Shown here one piece after another: positions 29,147 to 38,091 of a DNA stretch of 64,000 nucleotides (position 1 is its first letter; every line of letters starts with the position of its first letter). Where the stretch lies: assembly GCF_003054325.1 (NCBI RefSeq), contig NZ_QBKU01000006.1, forward strand, positions 124,001 through 188,000. Direction: 5' to 3'. The translations under genes were made by a program, and so were the position numbers. The notes beneath the pieces were generated by a model. That model did not search any database, had not been told where the DNA came from, and saw only the letters and a program-made list of their open reading frames with translations. The stretch comes from Sulfitobacter mediterraneus. Its GTDB lineage: Bacteria > Pseudomonadota > Alphaproteobacteria > Rhodobacterales > Rhodobacteraceae.

Positions 29147-29746
29147 CTAAAGCTCTCTGATCCAGAATTGCAGCGGTTTGGCCGTTTCATCCGCCTGATC
29201 AATGTCTTTCCATTTGAACTGCGCCACTGCCCCCTCCAGTGGGGCATAGCCGCGCGCGCGCCAGAAATCATCCAGCGGGCGGTAGGTTGCGGGGCGTTTG
29301 GAATGATCGGCGGGGCGATCGACGCCACAAAAACAGCAGTTGGAAAACCCCAACCGGCGGGCGTGGGCCTCTCTGATGTCAAAAAACCGGTGCCCGATGC
29401 CATGACCGCGGTACGCAGGCAGCAGGACGCTTTCTGCGCAATAGAACACATCATCCAAAGCGATGCCTGTGCCGTCAAAGGCCGCAGCAAAATCATCGGC
29501 GTGATCCGTCAGCGGTGTGCCTGTGCTGGCCCCCACCAGATCAGCGCCGTCATAGGCCCCGACAACGATGGCGCGGCCCGACTTGCGGTAGGCTTGCAGA
29601 TAGCTTTCCTCGTACGCCAGATCCCCATCGTACAAGTAGGGCCAGTCCCGGAACACAACGATCCGCAGGCGGGCCACATCTGCCAAAGCGGGCCCAAGAT
29701 CCGCGCCGGTCAGGGCGCGGACATCTAGCTGATCTGGTTTTGCCAT
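29147..29746 (-). CDS. GNAT-family N-acetyltransferase
   Basis: 199 residues. The acetyl-CoA site is seen in VLLPAYRGHGIGHRFFD (the R/Q-x-x-G-x-G/A loop), followed by ARRLGFSNCCF. The ATG at 29746 has AGAGGG in front; an upstream in-frame start adds eight residues. It lies 16 bp after the DnaB-like gene on the same strand, so the two may be co-transcribed. Acetyl acceptor unknown. Confidence 0.87.
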   Translation of the reverse strand: MAKPDQLDVRALTGADLGPALADVARLRIVVFRDWPYLYDGDLAYEESYLQAYRKSGRAIVVGAYDGADLVGASTGTPLTDHADDFAAAFDGTGIALDDVFYCAESVLLPAYRGHGIGHRFFDIREAHARRLGFSNCCFCGVDRPADHSKRPATYRPLDDFWRARGYAPLEGAVAQFKWKDIDQADETAKPLQFWIREL

Positions 29747-29762
29747 TGGCACCCTCTGTTCG

Positions 29763-30464
29763 TCAGGCAACAGCCTGTAGGCTGATCCTACCGGCGTTCA
29801 GGAAAATACACCGGTCAAAGATGCCTAAATCCGCCGGATCGGCAAGGCGCACATCCGCAAGGCCGGGGCGGTTTAGCCCCGCCCCGTCAAAGTGGCGGTC
29901 AATCTGGCTGAGGCAGACGATGATTTGCCCGCGGGCCTTCGCAAAGGTTTTGAGCGTGGCAAGCTGGCTGTCCAGATCGGGGGTGCTGCGCCGCTCGCAG
30001 AGGCGTTGCAGATAGTCGATGACAATCACCCCGCCCGTGGGGGCAGCGGCGTGCGTTTCCACTATATGCCCGGCACAAATACCATCCGAGGTATCAACCT
30101 TGATTGCCCGTCCTTCCAGCCCGGTTTCGGCCAGCAAATCCCGCACTGTTTCGCCAGAATACTCCAAGGTCAAAAAGGATGCTGCCTGCCCCGCCGCGGC
30201 GGCTTCGGCCAAAATCTCCAACGCGAGCACTGTCTTGCCTTCACCGGGCCGGGCCCCGATCAGGACCAGATCCCCCGGATCAAGCTGCGCCAGCAGGCGC
30301 GCCGCGCGGCCGGTGGCCGCGTCACGCTTGGCCAGATGGCTCCAGTTTTGGAAGCCCTCCTGAACCGCGATCCGGTCAAGGGCCGCGCTGTGAGGCAGTT
30401 TTCCCGTACGGGCCAATTGTCGTGCCTTGCGTTTGAGAACAAAAATCGGGGCGGATAATAGCAT
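29763..30464 (-). CDS. stand-alone DnaB-like RecA-fold ATPase
   Basis: 233 residues. Walker A is GARPGEGKT at about 69-77 and Walker B is GVIVIDYLQRL, with a later IIVCLSQIDR (sensor-like) segment as in the C-terminal helicase domain of DnaB. The N-terminal 60 residues are not the DnaB primase-binding domain but a short helical motif (AALDRIAVQEGFQNWSHLAK) seen in several small bacterial proteins. A perfect AGGAGG precedes the ATG. It is too short for a replicative helicase; role unknown. Confidence 0.8.
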   Translation of the reverse strand: MLLSAPIFVLKRKARQLARTGKLPHSAALDRIAVQEGFQNWSHLAKRDAATGRAARLLAQLDPGDLVLIGARPGEGKTVLALEILAEAAAAGQAASFLTLEYSGETVRDLLAETGLEGRAIKVDTSDGICAGHIVETHAAAPTGGVIVIDYLQRLCERRSTPDLDSQLATLKTFAKARGQIIVCLSQIDRHFDGAGLNRPGLADVRLADPADLGIFDRCIFLNAGRISLQAVA

Positions 30465-30631
30465 TTTGAAACCTCCTGTGCGCAGGTGTCACAATCCCTC
30501 CTGATGTGGCGGCGCGTACAGGTTCAAAGCTGTGCCAACTGCCCTGCATGTCACATGCTTCCCCAGCGGAGGGAGGCGGCGCGGGCAACGCCGTGCCTCA
30601 GGTTAGGCGCATCGCCAGCGCCGATCAAGTG

Positions 30632-31024
30632 TCAGGAGACCTGCGCGATCCAATCGCTGAGGTTATATCGGGTGGTCACGCGGGTGATCTTGCCATCCGC
30701 CAGGTCAAAGAACGATCCGGCTGTCAGTTTGTAGGTCTGCCCCTTTGCCTCGGGCAGGCCATCGTCGGTGGCCAGATAGGTGCCGTTGACGACAAATTCC
30801 GCCGCCGCACGGGTGCCATCCTCGTTGTGGAAAATCACCATATCCGTGAGATTTTCACGATAACACCGGGTCATGTGGTCACAAAAACTGGCAAAGGCGG
30901 GTTTGCCGATACGGATGTCACCTTCGTTGACGTGATGGGCCACGTCATCGGACAAACAGGTCAACATGGCGTCGGTGTCGCCTGCGTTGAAAGCATCAAA
31001 ATAGCGTTGAACAATATCAGTCAT
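30632..31024 (-). CDS. SnoaL/NTF2-like protein
   Basis: 130 residues of the nuclear-transport-factor-2-like fold (RYFDAFNAGDTDAMLTCL at the N-terminus, FVVNGTYLATDDGLPEAKG in the middle). Such proteins are small enzymes (ketosteroid-isomerase type) or ligand-binding domains. It starts in an ATGA overlap with the upstream phosphatase gene and is the last gene of the murA-hisD operon as seen here. Substrate unknown. Confidence 0.82.
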   Translation of the reverse strand: MTDIVQRYFDAFNAGDTDAMLTCLSDDVAHHVNEGDIRIGKPAFASFCDHMTRCYRENLTDMVIFHNEDGTRAAAEFVVNGTYLATDDGLPEAKGQTYKLTAGSFFDLADGKITRVTTRYNLSDWIAQVS

Positions 31025-31491
31025 GAGAGGTCTTCTGCTTCTTTGGGGGGGCCGAACCGTTCGACCAGACGGCTGGCGATCTGGTCACGGGCGGCGCGAA
31101 ATTGCACCAGCTTGGCATCGCGGGTTTCGCCCAAGCCCGTAGGATCAAGGATCGGCCAATACTCAACTTCGAGATGGAAAAATCGGGTCAGTTCAAGTGC
31201 GCGGCGCTGGCTCGCCGGGCTAAGCGCGATGACCAGATCGAAAGAGCTGAGATCATCACCCCATTGTTCCATCTCGTCAAAGCTGCGGGATCGGTGGCGG
31301 CTGAGCTCCACGTCCATCTCGGCACAGACCGCAATGGAAAAGCCGTCAATCTCAAGATCGTTCTTGACGCCAACCGACTGCACATAGGTATCGGTGCCAT
31401 AGAACTTTTTCATGATCCCCTCGGCCATGGGGGACCGCACCGCGTTGTGATCGCAGCAAAAAAGCACCGATTGTGGCAAGCCTGAGATCAT
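31021..31491 (-). CDS. low-molecular-weight phosphatase family protein
   Basis: 156 residues. The C-x5-R phosphate loop is CDHNAVRS (Cys13, Arg19), with a Pro-flanked Asp (ILDPTG) in the place of the general acid, as in low-molecular-weight protein tyrosine phosphatases and arsenate reductases. The gene follows the UPF0262 stop directly and overlaps the next gene by 4 bp. This place after hisD and UPF0262 is conserved in Rhodobacteraceae (established gene order). Substrate unproven. Confidence 0.88.
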   Translation of the reverse strand: MISGLPQSVLFCCDHNAVRSPMAEGIMKKFYGTDTYVQSVGVKNDLEIDGFSIAVCAEMDVELSRHRSRSFDEMEQWGDDLSSFDLVIALSPASQRRALELTRFFHLEVEYWPILDPTGLGETRDAKLVQFRAARDQIASRLVERFGPPKEAEDLS

Positions 31492-31971
31492 TCAACCGCC
31501 GAAATGCAGAACACAAATAAGCGTAAAGAGGCGGCGGGCGGTGTCAATGTCGATCTCTGCCTTGCCTTCCAGGCGTTCTTGCAACACGCGGCTGCCTTCG
31601 TTGTGGATACCGCGGCGGGCCATGTCGATGGTCTCGATCTGGCTCGGCGGCAGTTTCTTGACCGCATCGAAATAGCTTTCGCAGATCTGGAAGTAGTCTT
31701 TGACCACCTGCCGGAACGGCCCAAGCGACAGATGAAACTCCGCCGCCTTTTCTTCGGCCTCGGTGGCCACATCAAACACCAGCCGTTTGTCGCGGATCGA
31801 CAGGCCAAGATGATAGGGGCCATCAGGCACAGCACGTTCTTCGCGCTGCGGCAGGACAAAGGTGTTGTCCTCCAGCAGATCAAACATCGCCACTTTGCGT
31901 TCCTGTTCAATCTCAGGCGTCGGCGGTGGCAGGTTCGCGTCATCAAGCGCGATATGGGTGATGCGGGTCAT
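31492..31971 (-). CDS. UPF0262 family protein
   Basis: 159 residues, soluble and acidic-basic mixed, matching the UPF0262 family found mostly in alphaproteobacteria (ITHIALDD start, YHLGLSIRDKRLVFDV, IDTARRLFTLICVLHFGG end). The ATG at 31971 is preferred to 31980 because AAGG lies about nine bases upstream of it. The stop directly abuts the phosphatase start. Unknown function; always near hisD in this family. Confidence 0.9.
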   Translation of the reverse strand: MTRITHIALDDANLPPPTPEIEQERKVAMFDLLEDNTFVLPQREERAVPDGPYHLGLSIRDKRLVFDVATEAEEKAAEFHLSLGPFRQVVKDYFQICESYFDAVKKLPPSQIETIDMARRGIHNEGSRVLQERLEGKAEIDIDTARRLFTLICVLHFGG

Positions 31972-32067
31972 CCGGCGCATCCTTTTCTCAGATAATTACG
32001 AGGTTTGCATACGCCAGTGATCCTAGCGGCGCAATGGGCCGTAGCGGCGCACCATCGCCCCGCTGCG

Positions 32068-33369
32068 TCACCCGTTCAGTTTGCGCAGCCGTGCCGTGAC
32101 CGACAGCCCATGTGCCTCAAGGCTTTCAGACTGCGCCAGACGCTCTGCCGCCGGGCCGATCTGGCGCAGCGCATCAGGGGTCATCCGCGCCAGTGTCGTG
32201 CGCTTCATAAAGTCCAGCACCGAGAGGCCGGAGGAGAACCGCGCAGACCGCGCCGTGGGCAAGACGTGGTTTGGCCCGCCGACATAATCGCCAATCGCCT
32301 CTGGCGTCCATTGGCCAAGAAAGATCGCGCCTGCATGGGTGATCTTGGCCGAAAGGGCATCTGGGTCCGCCACGCAAAGCTCAAGGTGTTCGGGGGCAAT
32401 GCGGTTCGACAGTTCTGCCGCCACATTCAAATCCGGCACTGTGATAATCGCGCCATTGTCGCGCCAGCTTGCGCCCGCGATCTCGCGCCGTTCAAGGGTT
32501 TCGAGGCGCTTATCCACGGCGGCACTGACCGCTTTGCCAAAGGCGGGATCGGTCGTGATCAGGATGGATTGCGCGCTTTGGTCATGCTCGGCCTGGCTGA
32601 GCAAATCAAGGGCAATCCAGTCAGGATCATTATCGCCATCGGCGATCACCAAAATCTCGGAGGGTCCGGCGATCATGTCGATGCCCACCTTGCCGAAAAC
32701 CCGCCGTTTGGCCGCCGCGACAAAGGCGTTGCCGGGGCCGGTGATCTTGTCCACGGGGGCGATGGTTTTGGTGCCATAGGCCAGTGCCGCCACCGCCTGC
32801 GCCCCGCCAATGCGGTAGATCTCGTCCACACCGGCGATCTGTGCCGCCAGCAGCACCAAGGGGTTCAACACGCCATCCGGTGTTGGCACCACCATCGCCA
32901 ATCGCGGCACGCCTGCCACTTTGGCCGGAATGGCATTCATCAACACGGAAGAAGGATAACTGGCCAACCCGCCTGGCACATATAGCCCCGCCGCCGAAAC
33001 AGGCGTCCAGCGCCAGCCAAGGGTCGCGCCCGCATCATCGGTCCATTCGGCGTCTTCCGGCAATTGCCGTTCGTGATAGGCGCGAATACGGGTCGCAGCC
33101 AGTTTAAGCGCGGCGCGGTCCTCCGCGTTCACGTCTGCTGCCGCAGCGGCTATCTCTGCCGCGCCGATGCGCAAGGTTTCCGGCGTTAAGGTGACCCGGT
33201 CAAACTTTTCCGTCAGTGCGATCACAGCCGTATCGCCCCGCGCACGCACATCGGCAATGATATCGGCAACAGTTGCGTCCACATCCGGGCTGTCTTCCCG
33301 CTTGGCCCCCAGCAGGGCGGCAAATGCGGCTTCGAAATCCGGTGCAGCGGCGTTCAGGGTCACGGGCAT
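32068..33369 (-). CDS. hisD: histidinol dehydrogenase
   Basis: 433 residues, full length. The enzyme makes L-histidine from L-histidinol in two NAD-dependent steps. Family motifs seen: VPGGLASYPSSVLMNAIPAKVAGV, GPGNAFVAAAKR, GPSEILV, QAEHD, GPNHVLPT with the catalytic His residues, zinc enzyme. The ATG at 33369 has GGAG ten bases upstream; a TTG further up is unlikely. It should adjoin DUF2948 in the usual operon, but the broken RTX gene lies between. Start of UPF0262 is 96 bp downstream. Confidence 0.97.
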   Translation of the reverse strand: MPVTLNAAAPDFEAAFAALLGAKREDSPDVDATVADIIADVRARGDTAVIALTEKFDRVTLTPETLRIGAAEIAAAAADVNAEDRAALKLAATRIRAYHERQLPEDAEWTDDAGATLGWRWTPVSAAGLYVPGGLASYPSSVLMNAIPAKVAGVPRLAMVVPTPDGVLNPLVLLAAQIAGVDEIYRIGGAQAVAALAYGTKTIAPVDKITGPGNAFVAAAKRRVFGKVGIDMIAGPSEILVIADGDNDPDWIALDLLSQAEHDQSAQSILITTDPAFGKAVSAAVDKRLETLERREIAGASWRDNGAIITVPDLNVAAELSNRIAPEHLELCVADPDALSAKITHAGAIFLGQWTPEAIGDYVGGPNHVLPTARSARFSSGLSVLDFMKRTTLARMTPDALRQIGPAAERLAQSESLEAHGLSVTARLRKLNG

Positions 33370-33488
33370 GGGCGGCAATGCTCCAACAGGGGCGCACCTG
33401 CCGGAAGGCTGGGCGCAATGAGGTTGGCTGCTGCTTAGCGGGAATGGTTTGGCGGCTCAAGCGGATGCATTGCCGCGCCTGCCGCTAT

Positions 33489-35220
33489 TCACCCATCAAA
33501 GAGATCCCCGGCGAGCCCAACCATGGTGATGATCATCTCGCCGCTGTCTGCCTGCATGGCATCGCCGTGGATGTTGTCGATCATTGCTTTGGCTGTGTAT
33601 ACGCTGGCATCGGTACCATCCAGACCGGCAAAGATCGCTTCGGCCTTATCCAGATTGCTCATCCCTTTTACGGCTGAGTAGTACAGCCCCAGATCAATTT
33701 TACCGTCCAAATAGGCGTGATCCAGCGCCCGTTGGGCGGTTTCTTCGGGGGTGTCTGCAGGATCGTCCCGTGGCACTGCACCTTTGATCAGCTCCAGCGC
33801 AAAGTTGCTGCGATCAACCAAGCCTTATTCGGCCATCTGAGACCAGAATTCCAACCCACCCGGATCCAATGAGCGGTTCAGCACAGATTGTGCAATCGCC
33901 TCCAGATCGCTCACCGTCAGTGACAGATCCTCGTATTGATCGGCAAGCTCTTGCGAGGCTGACAGATGCCCGGCAAGGTTGTCCATGCTCATCCCTTCGG
34001 CAATCTTGCTACCCCAGAAATACAGCCCTTGCGCATCCGGTGCGCGATCAAGAACCGCGAGGTAATGCGCAGTGATTTCGCGGGCTTGGCTCTCGCTCAG
34101 TTCCAGCGCTGACAACAGCACGTCAGTGTTGATTGTGGCATTCGAGAATTCCAGAAATTCAATCCCGGTGAGTGTATCATTCCCCTCTCTATCCGAGGCA
34201 CGGTCTGAAACAAGGATCGTTGGCTGCGGCTGGTAGGGCAAAATGTCGGGATCGGCAATAATTGCGAAGGAGCTTTGATCCGATGCGTTCGCTATGTTGT
34301 CTGGTTCGGAAGGCACAAAAACTGAAATTGTAAATTCGTCACTCTCCCCCGCAAAGACAGCAGTCTCGCCATCTCCGCCGGAAAGGCTGTCGTCGCCAGC
34401 GCCCCCGATGAGCCGGTTTTCTCCACGATAGGCAATAAGCGTGTCGTCGCCTTCACCACCAAACAACGTGTCATTGCCCTCAGCCGCGGTTATGTGGTCG
34501 TTTCCTGCATCGCCATGAAAAATACCGTCATTTGGTTTTGGGAAGTCCCAAACGATCACGTCGCCAACGATGAGGTCGTCCAATTCGGGGGATGCGTTTT
34601 CTTGCAGCGTAGATACTTGGTCATCGCCGGACGTGCCACCAAGATGATATATTGTCCAAGGATCTTCTTCCCGGATCACATCATCGCCATCATAGCCGCG
34701 AATGACCGGAGGTTCTTCGCTCTCCCAACTTGCACTGACCGTAATGTCATCATCACCGCCAAGGATGAGTTCATCCCAGAGGATGGCGCCATAGTCGAAA
34801 CCGATGACGTTGCCATCGGGGTCAAACAAACCGTCGTTTTGTTCTTGGGCTGGAATTGAAGCGCTCACCCCGGTGATCTCGACCCAAGTCTCGGGGGGGG
34901 GCGACAATCACTTGTTGATCACCAGTAGTGATCAACTCTGACGTCTGATAAACCGTGCGCGCGCCAGTGATCGTTCCGGAAAGTTGGCCGTCTTCACTGT
35001 GATGAAAGTCGCCGTTGATCTCGGTGCGTAGGGCAGTGCCAAGCTCAATGGTGATCAACGTCTCGGAAAAAGAGAAGCTGCGGTAAGAAACCGAAAACGT
35101 TTTTCCGCCGACTTCTACATTTTGGGCCAAAAAATAATGTGTCGACCCGAAAGAGGGCAGCCCGTTTAGGGTGCGCCCTTCCAGAATTACTTGAGGACCA
35201 TCAATGTGTACATTTGCCAA
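33489..35220 (-). pseudogene. RTX/DUF4214 protein gene, broken by a frameshift and a stop
   Basis: Three stretches make one ancestral protein of about 577 residues. The first (35220 to about 34902; TTG start, no in-frame ATG) has a beta-rich N-terminal region. Its frame is lost at a run of nine C on the coding strand (34901-34893); one C fewer restores it. The second (to 33825) has RTX-like calcium repeats (GGEGDDTL, GGAGDDSLSGGDGE) and a DUF4214 domain. It stops at TAA 33827-33825, after which the same frame continues to 33489 with normal DUF4214-type sequence (NFALELIKGA). Family members are secreted by type I systems. No RTX transporter is nearby. Confidence 0.8.
34893..34901 (-). repeat. 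nine-base C homopolymer at the frameshift
   Basis: Nine G on the plus strand (C on the coding strand). The reading frame changes exactly here between the N-terminal part and the RTX part. Length change by one base would switch the gene on or off. It may be slipped-strand variation, mutation, or a sequencing error in the tract. Confidence 0.85.
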
Positions 35221-35353
35221 AATCGAAAACCATCTAATGCCAAAACCTTGCAGTGTTTAATGCACTGTAAAGCAATGCCTCAAGCCTACAATCAGAAAAT
35301 GTCTAGATTGCCGCCAGTGCACTCTTAAAGGGTGCCCCCCCAAGCAGCCTTGA

Positions 35354-35824
35354 TCATTCCGGATGGTCAGGCAATTTCTTTGAGGGCGCCACATAGGGAC
35401 GCGTCACATCTTTGAGCGTGACCTCCAGCGCCTCGACCGCGAGACGGATCGCACCATCCCCTGCAAGGGTCAACAATACATGGCCCGAGGGCGCATCTGC
35501 CTCTTCAAACGTGATGTTGAGCACGGAGAGGATCACATCTGCATCGCCTTTTGGCACGCCTTGACTGGCCACCGATTGCACGTTCGAGAATAGCAGAACC
35601 GATTGCACCCGTTCCGGGGAGTGGCGTGTCTTGCCGTCATCTTCCCAGCGCACCCGGTTCAGCAGCAGAGCAAAGCGTTTGCCTTTGCTGTCCCATGTCA
35701 TCTCGGAGGCCGGAAACACCGCATCTTGCGCCAGTGACGAGATCACCTCAAGATCCGCCCCATCCAGCGCACCAAGGTTCAACGGTGCCTCGCGGCCATC
35801 CTCAAATCGGGCGTCCATGCTCAT
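35354..35824 (-). CDS. DUF2948 family protein
   Basis: 156 residues matching DUF2948 (APLNLGALDGADLEVISSLAQDAV near the N-terminus, FALLLNRVRWED in the middle, LEVTLKDVTRPYVAPS at the end). Found in alphaproteobacteria directly after murA; function unknown. Its ATG (35824) overlaps the murA stop in TGATG, so it is translationally coupled; a second ATG two codons later is also possible. Confidence 0.9.
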   Translation of the reverse strand: MSMDARFEDGREAPLNLGALDGADLEVISSLAQDAVFPASEMTWDSKGKRFALLLNRVRWEDDGKTRHSPERVQSVLLFSNVQSVASQGVPKGDADVILSVLNITFEEADAPSGHVLLTLAGDGAIRLAVEALEVTLKDVTRPYVAPSKKLPDHPE

Positions 35825-37092
35825 CAGCTTTTGATCCGTTCAATATCCGCGCCCACGCCGCGCAATTTGGTGACCACGTGTTCATAGCCGCGATCCAGAT
35901 GGTAAACGCGACTGACTGTCGTTTCCCCTTCGGCGGCCATACCCGCAAGGATCAAGGAAACAGAAGCCCGCAGATCTGTCGCCATCACCGGTGCGCCTTT
36001 CAGTTTGGACACACCTTTGACCGTCGCCGTGCCGCCGTGCACTTCGATGTCTGCGCCCATGCGGATCAATTCGGGCGCATGCATAAACCGGTTCTCAAAT
36101 ATCTTTTCCTCAAGCACCGATGTCCCATCCGCCGTGCACAGCAGGGCCATCATCTGTGCCTGCAAATCCGTTGGGAAGCCGGGGAAAGGTTCGGTGGTCA
36201 CGTCAACAGCGCGGATCTGATCCTCGCGGCGTGTCACGCTCAGCCCGTTTTCGGTTTCGCTGACAGAAATCCCGGCCGCGTCCAGCTTTTCACAAAAAGC
36301 TGCCAGCAGGTCGATGCGCCCGCCCAATAGCTCAACTTCGCCGCCGCAGATCGCCGGGGCCAGCATATAGGTGCCCAGCTCAATCCGGTCAGTGACCACG
36401 CGATGTGTCGCGCCATGCAGGCGGTCCACACCCTGGATGGTCACGGTTGACGTGCCATCGCCGTCAATCTGAGCGCCCATCGCCCGCAGGCAATCGGCAA
36501 GGTCCACGATCTCGGGCTCGCGGGCGGCGTTGTTGATCACGGTTGTGCCTTTGGCCAGCGTTGCAGCCATCATGATGTTTTCGGTCGCTCCGACAGAGGC
36601 AAACGGAAAGTCGATGACCGCGCCTTTGAGTTTGCCACCATCCGCCTTGGCGTGCAGATATCCATCGCGCAGATCAATCTGTGCGCCCATTTTGGCCAGA
36701 CCATCGGTGTGGATATCCATCGGACGCGCCCCAATGGCACAGCCGCCGGGTAAGGACACCTCTGCATGACCTTCACGCGCCAACAGCGGGCCAAGCACCA
36801 GATTGGAGGCGCGCATTTTGCGCACGATGTCATATTCCGCGCGGGTGTTGATCGGCCCATGGCTCGCCATCGCCAGAACTTTGCCCTCTTGCAGCGAGGT
36901 GACCTCAGCCCCAAGCGAGCTAAGCAGCTCTGTCATGGTGCGGATATCGCTCAACCGTGGCGCATTGGTCAGTGTCAAAGGCTCATCAGACAGCAAGGTC
37001 GCCGGCATCAATGCCAGACAGGCGTTTTTGGCCCCTGCAATCGGGATCTGCCCACTGAGTTTGCCGCCACCTCTGACCAGAATTGAATCCAT
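35824..37092 (-). CDS. murA: UDP-N-acetylglucosamine 1-carboxyvinyltransferase
   Basis: 422 residues, full length. First committed step of peptidoglycan synthesis: transfer of enolpyruvate from PEP to UDP-GlcNAc. Seen: the N-terminal [19 protein letters not shown] (Lys of the active site in GAKN), the catalytic loop [13 protein letters not shown] with the PEP-reactive Cys (fosfomycin target), and the C-terminal [20 protein letters not shown]. The ATG at 37092 has AGGAAA ten bases upstream. One base separates it from the small upstream gene. Confidence 0.97.
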   Translation of the reverse strand: MDSILVRGGGKLSGQIPIAGAKNACLALMPATLLSDEPLTLTNAPRLSDIRTMTELLSSLGAEVTSLQEGKVLAMASHGPINTRAEYDIVRKMRASNLVLGPLLAREGHAEVSLPGGCAIGARPMDIHTDGLAKMGAQIDLRDGYLHAKADGGKLKGAVIDFPFASVGATENIMMAATLAKGTTVINNAAREPEIVDLADCLRAMGAQIDGDGTSTVTIQGVDRLHGATHRVVTDRIELGTYMLAPAICGGEVELLGGRIDLLAAFCEKLDAAGISVSETENGLSVTRREDQIRAVDVTTEPFPGFPTDLQAQMMALLCTADGTSVLEEKIFENRFMHAPELIRMGADIEVHGGTATVKGVSKLKGAPVMATDLRASVSLILAGMAAEGETTVSRVYHLDRGYEHVVTKLRGVGADIERIKS

Positions 37093-37093
37093 G

Positions 37094-37279
37094 TTATCTG
37101 CTTTCCTGTTCGGAGCCATCCGGCCCGTTGCCTGTATCTGGCGCGGTCTCATCTTGTGTCTTGCGCGCCCGCGCCTGAGCTTTGCGCCGCCCCATATTGG
37201 CCTTAAGCGCGGCCTTCAACCGATCCTCGCGGATTTGCGCCTGTTTTGCCGGTTTTTGATCTGCGGGAGCCTTTGCCAT
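37094..37279 (-). CDS. small basic hypothetical protein upstream of murA
   Basis: 61 residues, strongly basic N-terminal two thirds ([20 protein letters not shown], then [10 protein letters not shown]) and an acidic, polar tail. Similar short proteins precede murA in many Rhodobacteraceae. Its TAA ends one base before the murA ATG, suggesting translational coupling. No known domain; likely a nucleic-acid or ribosome-associated protein judged by charge only. Confidence 0.7.
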   Translation of the reverse strand: MAKAPADQKPAKQAQIREDRLKAALKANMGRRKAQARARKTQDETAPDTGNGPDGSEQESR

Positions 37280-37362
37280 GACGCTTGTCTAACGTAGCTG
37301 CACAAAGGCGTCCAGATTGGGGTTGCACCAATATTATTTTGCAGCTAATCACCCGCCACGAT

Positions 37363-37437
<75 letters not shown>

Positions 37438-37727
37438 CTAAACTGATATTTAGAAAACTGCATCAACAAGTTAGCAAATTAGAGTATTGATCAGTCCACC
37501 CTTTAGACCACCCTTATGAACGCATGTGCTGATGATTTAGGCATCGTCAGATCAAGTTTCAGTAAGGTTTATAGTCTTAGCAGCTTTGCTTAGACAACGT
37601 CTTGACTTCCGGTAGGCTCGAAATAGCCCTATCGGCCTTTTCGACCTATTTTGTGTCATTCAAGTCACCCAGAATTCTTACTTCTGGGCCTCCGGCAAAC
37701 AAGGGGCGGTTTAGTTCAATGCCTAGT

Positions 37728-38009
37728 TCACTGAGACTCGCGCGCGAAGTACGCGGTGGCCTTTTTTAGGTGAGTACAATCCACGTTCACCCGCGCCAGC
37801 TCAGGTTTCGGGCGTTTGATCTCAGCAGCCTATTCCACCACCCCTGATCTGACATGTGGCGACTTCGCAAACTGCGACTTCCGCGTGCACAGCGACTTGG
37901 TACTGATCTCCAGCCGTTCAGCCACATCGCTGACCGCAAACCCACGCTCGACGACCTGCGCGACAGCGTCCTGCTTATACTCATCCGTAAATCGAAAGCC
38001 TATGCTCAT
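37728..38009 (-). pseudogene. IS3-family transposase OrfA remnant
   Basis: From ATG 38009 the frame reads a helix-turn-helix typical of IS3 OrfA (RFTDEYKQDAVAQVVERG, then VSDVAERLEISTKSL). A TAG interrupts at 37832-37830. The same frame goes on with ELARVNVDCTHLKKATAYFA and stops at 37728; the segment around the TAG is shorter than in an intact OrfA. No OrfB or clear terminal repeats were found. The remaining stretch 37438-37727 shows no gene. A dead insertion sequence at the island's left end. Confidence 0.72.
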
Positions 38010-38091
38010 TTCCGTCTCTCCTTGGTCCCAAAATTACCAAGCAAAATGTCAACAAATCTAGGGACAACTCAGCTAGGCTCGTTTTCTTTTG

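Noticed and set aside
33825..33827. Programmed readthrough or selenocysteine at the TAA in the RTX gene
   Set aside because: TAA is not a selenocysteine codon and no recoding element is seen; the frameshift elsewhere in the gene favours decay.
37438..37453. Hairpin CTAAA/TTTAG as tRNA terminator
   Set aside because: Five-base arms with no T-run are too weak to support.
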